Assembly (NCBI GenBank): GCA_023423605.1
Contig: JAFAFF010000184.1
Span: 1 to 5,328, forward strand
Direction of reading: 5' to 3'
DNA from: Pseudomonadota bacterium
Lineage (GTDB): Bacteria; Pseudomonadota; Gammaproteobacteria; Xanthomonadales; Xanthomonadaceae
DNA: 5,328 nucleotides
This document shows positions 1 to 5,328 of this stretch, in pieces (position 1 is the stretch's first letter; each line of letters opens with the position of its first letter). The position numbers and the translations under genes are program-made. Below the pieces are notes generated by a model. The model did no database searches, had not been told where the DNA came from, and worked only from the letters and a program-made list of their open reading frames with translations.

Positions 1-683
1 GTCACCTGCTTGCCGGCGTCCAGGTGCTTGTCGATCTCGTCGCAGCGCAGTTCCTGGTGCTGGCACTTGACCACTGCGCCGCCCTCGACAGGGTCCTTCA
101 TCTCGCACTCCTCGCCCAGGCTCAGCCCGGTCGGCAGCGGCTCGCCGGCGATCCAGCCGGTCAGGATGGAGCGCGGCGCCACTTCGGCATTCAGCGGCAT
201 CGCCGGGAAGCTGCCCAGCAGCCCGCGGATGTCGGACATGAAGTATTCGGCGGTCTTGCGGCTGGAACAATCCACCGCCACATATCCGTGCGTGAGGTCC
301 AGGAAGGCATCGTTGCGCGTGTTCTTCACGAAAGCCCGCGGCAGCAGTTCATGCAGCAGGTCGTCCTTCATCCGCTTGCGCTCGCGGCCACCCGGGCGGC
401 GGCCTTCGTTGGATTCGATCTCTTCCAGCTTGCGTTCCAGCAGGTCGTTGACCACCGCGCCCGGCAGCAGCTTGTCCTCGCCGCCGACGGTCAGCCACAG
501 GTGCTCGCCGATGCGGTGCGAGAACTGTTCCTTCTCTTCGCGGCCGAACGGTGAAATGAAACCACGCGAACTCATTTCCAGCGGACCGACCGGCTTGAGC
601 AGCGCGTTCGGCAACAGGGTATCCACTTCGGAGAAATCGGTGGCGGTCGGGAAACGGAAGAAGGTCAGGTTGCGAAAGAACAT
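1..683 (-). CDS. rdgC: Recombination-associated protein RdgC (3' end outside the window)
   Basis: RdgC is a nucleoid-associated protein that forms a ring-shaped dimer around double-stranded DNA and limits RecA filament formation. The visible 227 residues start with [11 protein letters not shown], carry the family signature LHELLPRAF near residues 110-118 and end in the stretch [12 protein letters not shown]. This matches E. coli RdgC as I remember it from the N-terminus to about residue 230 of 303, so roughly the last quarter is missing at the left edge. F118 lines up with E. coli F120, and Q210 with Q212, both residues linked to the ring gate or DNA channel. The position of E. coli K211 is His209 here. 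A basic, Arg/Gly/Lys-rich segment lies near residues 95-107. The ATG at 683-681 is inside the 3' end of ttcA. Only a weak GGAA lies before it, so translation is probably coupled to ttcA. Identity is secure; the residue equivalences come from a by-eye alignment. Confidence 0.96.
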   Translation of the reverse strand, partial: MFFRNLTFFRFPTATDFSEVDTLLPNALLKPVGPLEMSSRGFISPFGREEKEQFSHRIGEHLWLTVGGEDKLLPGAVVNDLLERKLEEIESNEGRRPGGRERKRMKDDLLHELLPRAFVKNTRNDAFLDLTHGYVAVDCSSRKTAEYFMSDIRGLLGSFPAMPLNAEVAPRSILTGWIAGEPLPTGLSLGEECEMKDPVEGGAVVKCQHQELRCDEIDKHLDAGKQV

Positions 684-1636
684 GGATTTCCAGGGGCAGA
701 AGAGGGCGAAGACGCGCCAGCGTGACCGGCGGCCGTCTCAGGGGCTGCGCCAGGCGGCGATGCGATACCGGCCGGCGATGGGGAAACATGGGAGGCCGCG
801 ACGGGATCGCGGGCCAGCGAAAGGAAATCGAACAGCTGCGGATCGGCCAGCTGCGAAGGCTCGACGTTGGCCATGGCACGGGCGATCTGGTCGACCCGCC
901 CCGGATGCTCGCGGTCCCACTGCGCCAGCATCCTGCCCACCTGGGCGCGCTGCAGGTTGGGCTGGCTGCCGCACAGGGTGCAGGGAATGATCGGGAAGCG
1001 TCGCGCCTGCGCATGGGCAGCGATGTCCTGTTCGCGCACATAGGCCAGCGGGCGGATCACCACGTGCCGGCCATCATCGCTGCGCAGCTTCGGCGGCATG
1101 CCCGACAACCGGGCGTGGTGGAACAGGTTCATGAAGAAGGTCGCCACCATGTCGTCACGATGGTGGCCCAGCGCGATCTTGGTGAAACCATGGCGTTCGG
1201 CATGCCGGTACAGGGCGCCGCGACGCAGGCGGGAACACAGCGAACACAGCGTGCCCCCCTCGGGAATCACCCGGGTGACCACCGAATAGGTGTCCTGCTC
1301 GATGATCTGGTACGGCACCCCGAGCCCGGCCAGGTAGTCCGGCAGCACATGCGCCGGGAAGCCCGGCTGCTTCTGGTCCAGGTTGACCGCCACCAGTTCG
1401 AACGGCACCGGCGCCTTCCTGCGCAGGTGCAGCAGCATGTCCAGCAGGGTGTAACTGTCCTTGCCGCCGGACAGGCAGACCATCACCTTGTCACCGGCTT
1501 CGATCATCCGGTAATCGGCGATGGCCTGGCCGACCTGGCGGCGCAGGCGCCGGACCCGGGTCTCCTGCACGCAGTCGCCTGCGGGTGCGCGGGCGGCACG
1601 CGGCAGCGGATCGGGCAGGGGAACGACGGCGCTCAT
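665..1636 (-). CDS. ttcA: tRNA 2-thiocytidine biosynthesis protein TtcA
   Basis: TtcA is a cytoplasmic, iron-sulfur-dependent enzyme that uses ATP to replace the oxygen of cytidine 32 in certain tRNAs with sulfur (s2C32). The 323-residue product has the adenylating PP-loop SGGKDS at residues 56-61, the motif [10 protein letters not shown] at 85-94, the first cysteine pair CSLC at 131-134, the conserved block [10 protein letters not shown] at 154-163, and the second pair CTLC at 219-222 followed by GSQPNLQR. In this family three of these cysteines bind a [4Fe-4S] cluster; all four are present. Similarity to E. coli TtcA (311 residues) ends near FDF at 269-271. The last ~40 residues are a Pro/Ser/Ala/Gly-rich tail that looks unconserved. 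The ATG at 1636-1634 was chosen because it gives the expected N-terminus and sits just after a -10-like element; GGGCGG directly precedes it. rdgC begins within its last codons, so the two genes form one transcription unit. Confidence 0.97.
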   Translation of the reverse strand: MSAVVPLPDPLPRAARAPAGDCVQETRVRRLRRQVGQAIADYRMIEAGDKVMVCLSGGKDSYTLLDMLLHLRRKAPVPFELVAVNLDQKQPGFPAHVLPDYLAGLGVPYQIIEQDTYSVVTRVIPEGGTLCSLCSRLRRGALYRHAERHGFTKIALGHHRDDMVATFFMNLFHHARLSGMPPKLRSDDGRHVVIRPLAYVREQDIAAHAQARRFPIIPCTLCGSQPNLQRAQVGRMLAQWDREHPGRVDQIARAMANVEPSQLADPQLFDFLSLARDPVAASHVSPSPAGIASPPGAAPETAAGHAGASSPSSAPGNPCSFAT

Positions 1637-1642
1637 CCGCCC

Positions 1643-1648
1643 ATTCTA
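1643..1648 (-). promoter_or_regulatory. Candidate -10 element of ttcA (possibly leaderless)
   Basis: On the minus strand the hexamer TAGAAT (5 of 6 matches to TATAAT) stands out in a very GC-rich gap and lies exactly 6 bases before the ttcA ATG. Transcription normally starts about 6-7 bases after the -10 hexamer, so the mRNA could begin at or next to the start codon. No convincing TTGACA-like -35 is present; the expected place (about 1666-1671) reads GCCGGC. The bases between hexamer and ATG, GGGCGG, could instead be read as a poor ribosome site very close to the start. This is an inference from spacing only. Confidence 0.35.
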
Positions 1649-1662
1649 CCGGCTCGGTCGCC

Positions 1663-1701
1663 ACCGCCGGCACCCTCGGCGCGGCAGGTTCTCCCGGCGG
1701 T
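1663..1701. repeat. 8-bp inverted repeat centred in the divergent gap
   Basis: ACCGCCGG at 1663-1670 is the exact reverse complement of CCGGCGGT at 1694-1701, with a 23-base spacer. The arm centres are 31 bases apart, close to three helical turns. The centre (1682) coincides with the midpoint between the two start codons and between the two -10-like hexamers. Each arm covers the expected -35 position of one divergent gene. It could be an operator, but in such GC-rich DNA an 8-bp match could also arise by chance. Confidence 0.3.
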
Positions 1702-1714
1702 CATCGCGGCTGTG

Positions 1715-1720
1715 TATGCT
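1715..1720 (+). promoter_or_regulatory. Candidate -10 element of the DUF465 gene
   Basis: TATGCT at 1715-1720 (4 of 6 matches to TATAAT) is the most AT-rich plus-strand hexamer in the gap with a -10-like pattern. It lies 6 bases before the GTG chosen as the start of the small gene, the same spacing as on the opposite strand for ttcA. No clear -35 is visible. If it is functional, the transcript would start at or beside the GTG, making the mRNA leaderless or nearly so. Confidence 0.3.
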
Positions 1721-1726
1721 CGGCAG

Positions 1727-1930
1727 GTGGACACCTATTCGCCTGCCGAGATCGTCGAACGCCTGCTGGCACTGCGCGCGGAGCATCGCGCCCTGGATGA
1801 ACGCATCACCCGGATGGCCGCCAACGGCGATGACGACCTGGAATCCAAGCGCCTGAAGAAACGCCGGCTGCAGCTGAAGGACTGCATCGCACGGCTGGAG
1901 AGCCTGCAGATCCCCGACGAACCGGCGTAA
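1727..1930 (+). CDS. Small DUF465/YdcH-like coiled-coil protein
   Basis: This 67-residue protein begins MDTYSPAEIVERL and carries the typical DUF465 (YdcH) pattern: a first helix with LRAEHRALDERI at residues 16-27, an acidic turn (NGDDD, 33-37), and a second helix with the signature RLKKRRLQLKDCIARLE at 42-58. The two charged amphipathic helices should form a short coiled-coil hairpin. The family is widespread in proteobacteria, usually 65-80 residues long, and has no firmly established function. No signal peptide or membrane segment is present, so it should be cytoplasmic. The GTG at 1727 gives the expected family N-terminus. An in-frame GTG at 1712 would add MYARQ but would lie across the candidate -10 element, and neither start has a good ribosome site. 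The gene is divergent from ttcA and convergent with plsB, so it is probably transcribed alone. The reading frame stays open far upstream, but that part is antisense to ttcA and not coding. Confidence 0.85.
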   Translation: MDTYSPAEIVERLLALRAEHRALDERITRMAANGDDDLESKRLKKRRLQLKDCIARLESLQIPDEPA

Positions 1931-1979
1931 AGGCAACACCGGTCCGCAAGGGCACGTAATACCGGCCACCCCGCCGCGC
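1931..1979. other. Convergent gap without a clear terminator
   Basis: This 49-base gap separates the ends of the DUF465 gene and plsB. The only pairing noticed is CCGGT (1939-1943) with ACCGG (1961-1965), five base pairs around a 17-base loop, with no T-tract on either side. That is too weak to call an intrinsic terminator, so Rho-dependent or read-through ends are more likely. Confidence 0.4.
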
Positions 1980-4613
1980 TCAATCCTGCGGCGCCGCCTC
2001 TTCCGACCTGGCCGCTTCGGGGCTCACCCGTTCGATGGTGTGGCGCAGCTCGCGTCCCAGGATGAACTTGGCATCCTTGGCCCACGCGTCCAGGCGATCG
2101 TCGAACACCAGCTTGCTGTTCTCATCCGGCCATACCAGGCGCAGCTCGCGCAGCTTCTGGATGAAGCCGCGGAACAGTGTCTTGTCGAAGAACTCCGGCG
2201 CGGCCGGTGCGTACAACAGGCTCAACCTCTGCGCAGCCTGCTGGCACAGGCTTTCCAGTTCGGCCGCACCCAGCGTGCCGGGGCCGTTCTTCACCAGCAC
2301 GGAAATGGTGATGTAGTAACGCTCGAAGGCCTGCTGCAACGAATGGCCGATCGCCCGCAGGCGGAACACTTCGTCGGTCTGCCCGGTGTTGCGTGCCAGC
2401 ACCCCGCCCTCATCCTCGCCGACCTGCTGCAGCAGCCCTTCGCGGATGAACAGGTCGATGGTCTGTTCGATGCGCTGCGCGAACTCGTCTTCGCTCCACG
2501 GCAGGAACAGTTCGGCCTGCAGGAACGGATAGACGATGCGTCCCAGCCGCACCAGCCCGGCGCGGCCCATGCGCCGGTTGTTCTGGAAACAGCACGCCAC
2601 CCACGACGATGCGGTGAACAGATGCAGCACGTTGTTGCGGAAATAACTCAGCAGCACGGCAGTGTCGCCGCTGACGCTGAGCACATCGCCGAGCGGATGC
2701 TTCACGCGCGTCAGTACATTGATGTCCTCGGCATGGGCGATGATGCGTTCGGGTGAATGCGGCGTCACCGTCACCCGTCCGGAATACGGCATTTCCTCCA
2801 GCAACATCTTGCACAGCTGGATCTGCGCGGTGAGGTCGGCCTCGCCCATGGCGTGCTTGGGCGTGGACAGCAGCGCCAGCGCGATCAGGTTGATCGGATT
2901 GACGTCGGCCGCGGCGTTGATGCGCACCTGGATGGAATTGGCCAGCGTATCCACCGTGGTCGAAAGCCAGGCCGGTTTTTCATCCTCGGCCACTGCCTGG
3001 CCGTCCCATTCCGGTGCCTTCTCGGCCAGCACATCGTTCAGTGCGATGGGCTCGCCGAAGTTCACCACCACCTGGCCGAAGTTCTGCTTGAGCACCTTGG
3101 GGATGCCCCACAGCAGCTGCCATATGGATTCCTTTTCCTTCGGCCGTCCGGACAGTTCATCCAGGTAGCTGCCACCTTCCATCAGCTTCTCATAACCAAT
3201 GTAGATCGGCTGGAAAAGCACCGGCTTGCGCGGCTGGCGCAGGAAGGCGCGCAGGGTCATCGAGATCATGCCGCCCTTGGGCTGCAGCAGGCGCCCGGTG
3301 CGCGAGCGTCCCCCTTCGACGAAATATTCGATGGAGTAACCGCCAGCCACCAGTTGCGCGACGTACTCGCTGAGCACCGCCGAATACAGCGCATTGCCGC
3401 GGATGGAGCGGCGGATGAAGAACGCACCGCCCTTGCGCAGCAGCGTGCCGACCACTGGCAGGTTGAGGTTGATGCCAGCCACGATGTGCGGCGGCACGAT
3501 GCCGCGGTCATACAGCAGGTAGGACAGCAGCAGGTAGTCCATGTGGCTGCGGTGGCTGGGCACGTAGACCACTTCATGGCCCGGCGCGGCAGCCTTGAAC
3601 TTGTCCAGGTGATGGACCAGCACGCCGGCGTAGATGCGGTTCCATACGTGGCTCAGCATGAAGCTGGCCGAGCGCACCACCGGGCTGGAGTAATCGGCGG
3701 CCACTTCCCACGCATAGGCGTGTGCCTTGCGCCAGGCGTCGGCCGGCTTGCTGTTGTCGCGGCGTGCCTGCGCGGCAATTGCCTCGCGCACGGTGTCCGC
3801 GTCCAGCACCTTGTCCACCAGCAGGCGACGGGTGGACAGGTCCGGCCCGATCACCGCTTCGCGGATGCGCCGGAAATGCGTACGCAGCACGCGCTGCAGC
3901 TTGCGCACGGTGCGTTCCGGATCCAGCCCCTCGTCCACGGTGGAACGCAGCGAGATCGGCGGCGCGAACCGGACGATCGTGCTGCGTCCGTTCAGGAGCA
4001 CCGCCAACAGGCGCCGGAAACGTCCCACCAGCGCCCAGTTTTCCGAAAACAGCACGGCGAACCAGCCGCTCTGCTTGTCCGGCGCGCGGCCGACGAAGAT
4101 CGACACCGGCACCAGGTGCACGTCCAGGTCACCCCGCGCACGGTGTGCCTGCAGCACCTTGGCCAGCGAATCCGAATGGGTCCTGGCACCGCGCTGTTCG
4201 GGAATGATGGAATTGCTGGAACTGCGTCGCGAAAGCGCCACATAGGCGCGGCGGCGGCCAGTGGGGTCGCCGGGCAGCGGGACCAGCGGCGAAGGCAGGC
4301 CTGCCTCGCGGCAGGCCTTGTCCAGGATCAGCGCGTTGGACAGTCCATAGTCTTCCAGCACATAGATGACCGGACGGCCATCGTTGTACTGGCCCGGGTC
4401 CTCCGGCTCGATGTCCAGCGACAGCCACGGCTCGGCCAGACGGCCCAGCAGGCGCGCCCACCATGGCCGTCGGCCGGGCGCGGCGCGCGCGGCCACCGGC
4501 GGCGGCACGGCGCCGTCGAGGGATTTCGGGGACTCCATCGCCGCATCGGCGGGGGTCTGCTCGGATTGTTCGCCGGGAAACGGCAGCGGATTCTGTTTCG
4601 GCATCGGCGCCAT
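1980..4613 (-). CDS. plsB: Glycerol-3-phosphate 1-O-acyltransferase PlsB
   Basis: PlsB is the inner-membrane-associated enzyme that transfers an acyl group from acyl-ACP or acyl-CoA to position 1 of sn-glycerol 3-phosphate, giving lysophosphatidic acid, the first step of phospholipid synthesis. All four acyltransferase blocks are present in order: block I HRSHMD at residues 354-359 (catalytic His354 and Asp359), block II GAFFIRR at 396-402, block III FVEGGRSRTGRL at 431-442 and block IV IYIGYE at 470-475. The PPHIVAGINLN segment between blocks I and II is also typical. At 877 residues it is longer than E. coli PlsB (about 807). The extra length includes a Pro/Ala-rich N-terminus (about residues 1-48) and an acidic/Ala-rich tail (864-877). 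No classical transmembrane helix is obvious, as expected for the family. The first ATG (4613-4611) overlaps the stop of the upstream gene; a second in-frame ATG at 4604-4602 (Met4) is possible, and neither has a strong ribosome site. A long open frame on the opposite strand is a GC-driven shadow. Confidence 0.98.
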   Translation of the reverse strand: MAPMPKQNPLPFPGEQSEQTPADAAMESPKSLDGAVPPPVAARAAPGRRPWWARLLGRLAEPWLSLDIEPEDPGQYNDGRPVIYVLEDYGLSNALILDKACREAGLPSPLVPLPGDPTGRRRAYVALSRRSSSNSIIPEQRGARTHSDSLAKVLQAHRARGDLDVHLVPVSIFVGRAPDKQSGWFAVLFSENWALVGRFRRLLAVLLNGRSTIVRFAPPISLRSTVDEGLDPERTVRKLQRVLRTHFRRIREAVIGPDLSTRRLLVDKVLDADTVREAIAAQARRDNSKPADAWRKAHAYAWEVAADYSSPVVRSASFMLSHVWNRIYAGVLVHHLDKFKAAAPGHEVVYVPSHRSHMDYLLLSYLLYDRGIVPPHIVAGINLNLPVVGTLLRKGGAFFIRRSIRGNALYSAVLSEYVAQLVAGGYSIEYFVEGGRSRTGRLLQPKGGMISMTLRAFLRQPRKPVLFQPIYIGYEKLMEGGSYLDELSGRPKEKESIWQLLWGIPKVLKQNFGQVVVNFGEPIALNDVLAEKAPEWDGQAVAEDEKPAWLSTTVDTLANSIQVRINAAADVNPINLIALALLSTPKHAMGEADLTAQIQLCKMLLEEMPYSGRVTVTPHSPERIIAHAEDINVLTRVKHPLGDVLSVSGDTAVLLSYFRNNVLHLFTASSWVACCFQNNRRMGRAGLVRLGRIVYPFLQAELFLPWSEDEFAQRIEQTIDLFIREGLLQQVGEDEGGVLARNTGQTDEVFRLRAIGHSLQQAFERYYITISVLVKNGPGTLGAAELESLCQQAAQRLSLLYAPAAPEFFDKTLFRGFIQKLRELRLVWPDENSKLVFDDRLDAWAKDAKFILGRELRHTIERVSPEAARSEEAAPQD

Positions 4614-4615
4614 TA
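4611..4615 (-). promoter_or_regulatory. TAATG stop/start overlap joining the unknown gene to plsB
   Basis: On the minus strand the TAA stop of the upstream gene (4615-4613) shares its last A with the ATG of plsB (4613-4611). No strong Shine-Dalgarno sequence precedes the ATG (the upstream bases read GGGCTAAGCCATA). This arrangement is typical of translational coupling by terminating ribosomes, so plsB output probably depends on translation of the upstream gene. Confidence 0.6.
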
Positions 4616-5328
4616 TGGCTTAGCCCGGGGGTCCGCTGCGTCCCCTGCGTCCGTGGGCAGCCCGGAAACCGTCGCCGATGCGGCCTGCGCGCCACGCAGC
4701 AATGCGTCGGTATCGGCCAGCGTGCGGGTGAGATACCAATGCCCGTCGCGACGGGTCAGCGGAATCTGCAGGGTGATGGTCTTTCCGGCCAGCGGATACT
4801 GCAGGCCCACCAGGGCGTTGTCGCCCTGCAGCGACAGCACCTCGCCGGTCACCCCGCGCAGCGAGGCATCCAGGTCCAGCCCATAGCTGGCCAACACCGT
4901 CTTCAGGGTGCCGATGAACGGTCCCAGCTGGCCCAGGCTGGGCACCATGCCCGCCTCGGCCAGCTGGGCGTCATCGACGATTCCCGCTGTCCGGGCCGCC
5001 CCGACCAGCGCGGCGATGCTGGCGCGTGCGCGCGCACGGTCGCTCAGCGGCGCGCCGCCGGCCCATGCCGCCAGGGTTTCCACCACCTGGATGTAATGCG
5101 CCTGCTGGCTGGGCGTGTAGATCGCCTGATGGCGCAGGTACTGCACCCCGAACAGTCCCATCGACTGCGCCGCCTGGCGTACCGCCGCCGCCTGGCCGGC
5201 CAGCTGGCGGTCGAAGCTGCGCTGCAGCTGCTGGCTGGAACCTTCCGCGGACAATGCCTGCAGCAGGGGCAGCAACTGGTCATGCAGGGGCAGTTCGGTC
5301 AGCGGCCAGCGGCTGTGTTCCTGTGCCC
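4613..5328 (-). CDS. Unrecognised protein co-transcribed with plsB (5' end outside the window)
   Basis: The frame is open to the right edge with no stop, so the 237 visible codons are the C-terminal part of a longer protein; a TTG at 5275 is a possible but unlikely start. I do not recognise the family. The first ~130 visible residues look helical and rich in Ala, Gln and Leu (for example RQLAGQAAAVRQAAQSMGLF at about 40-59). They are followed at about 160-207 by a segment that reads as beta strands: GEVLSLQGDNALVGLQYPL, then TITLQIPLTRRDGHWYLTR. The alternating pattern with a DGHWYL motif resembles small beta domains of exported proteins, but this is only an impression. The last ~25 residues are Ala/Asp/Pro-rich and likely disordered. 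No membrane segment is visible; a signal peptide or lipobox would lie outside the window. Codon use matches the neighbours, so it is very probably a real gene. Its overlap with plsB suggests a shared operon and possibly an envelope role. Confidence 0.75.
   Translation of the reverse strand, partial: AQEHSRWPLTELPLHDQLLPLLQALSAEGSSQQLQRSFDRQLAGQAAAVRQAAQSMGLFGVQYLRHQAIYTPSQQAHYIQVVETLAAWAGGAPLSDRARARASIAALVGAARTAGIVDDAQLAEAGMVPSLGQLGPFIGTLKTVLASYGLDLDASLRGVTGEVLSLQGDNALVGLQYPLAGKTITLQIPLTRRDGHWYLTRTLADTDALLRGAQAASATVSGLPTDAGDAADPRAKP

Noticed and set aside
10..990. Plus-strand open frames of 326 and 176 codons across rdgC and the end of ttcA
   Set aside because: They are antisense to genes identified with high confidence, and their translations are Ser/Arg- or Gln/Ala-rich shadows.
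722..1726. A long plus-strand open frame running through the antisense of ttcA into the DUF465 gene
   Set aside because: The upstream part is antisense to a clear ttcA and has no domain; only the part from 1727 matches a known family.
1939..1965. Possible terminator hairpin between the DUF465 gene and plsB
   Set aside because: The arms are only five base pairs around a 17-base loop and no T-tract follows on either strand.
2757..4886. A 709-codon open frame on the plus strand across plsB and the unknown gene
   Set aside because: It is antisense to a certain plsB with all catalytic motifs. Its translation is His/Arg/Gln-rich without any recognisable domain, as expected for a shadow frame in GC-rich DNA.
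1..5328. A search by eye for CRISPR repeats, insertion-sequence ends, tRNA genes, toxin-antitoxin pairs or phage genes
   Set aside because: No regularly spaced repeats, transposase motifs, cloverleaf sequences or small paired genes were seen; the window is almost fully covered by housekeeping genes.

Overview
The window looks like a chromosomal housekeeping stretch from a high-GC gammaproteobacterium of the Xanthomonadaceae/Lysobacteraceae (Stenotrophomonas- or Xanthomonas-like). This assignment is inferred from the high GC content, the strong G/C preference at third codon positions and the character of the RdgC, TtcA and PlsB proteins. I see no mobile element, CRISPR array, rRNA or tRNA gene, prophage or defence cassette.

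Layout. Positions 1-1636 on the minus strand hold a two-gene unit, ttcA (tRNA C32 thiolation) followed by rdgC (a DNA-binding regulator of RecA). rdgC runs off the left edge. The two genes overlap by 19 bases, so the rdgC leader lies inside ttcA. A 90-base gap (1637-1726) separates ttcA from a small plus-strand gene at 1727-1930, which encodes a 67-residue DUF465/YdcH-like coiled-coil protein. This divergent gap is symmetrical. Each gene has a -10-like hexamer exactly 6 bases before its start codon, and an 8-bp inverted repeat is centred on the same midpoint. A convergent gap of 49 bases without an obvious terminator follows. The minus-strand plsB gene (glycerol-3-phosphate 1-O-acyltransferase, 877 residues) then fills 1980-4613. 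It is preceded, with a one-base stop/start overlap (TAATG), by the 3' part of an unrecognised gene that continues beyond the right edge.

How the genes relate. PlsB makes the first acylated intermediate of membrane phospholipid synthesis. The unknown gene upstream is probably translated together with it, which hints at an envelope-related role, but nothing in its sequence proves that. TtcA and RdgC share an mRNA by arrangement but have no known functional link. No candidate for a new multi-gene system was found. The points most worth a second look are the possibly leaderless, mirror-symmetric divergent promoters, the unknown partner of plsB, and the ttcA-rdgC overlap.
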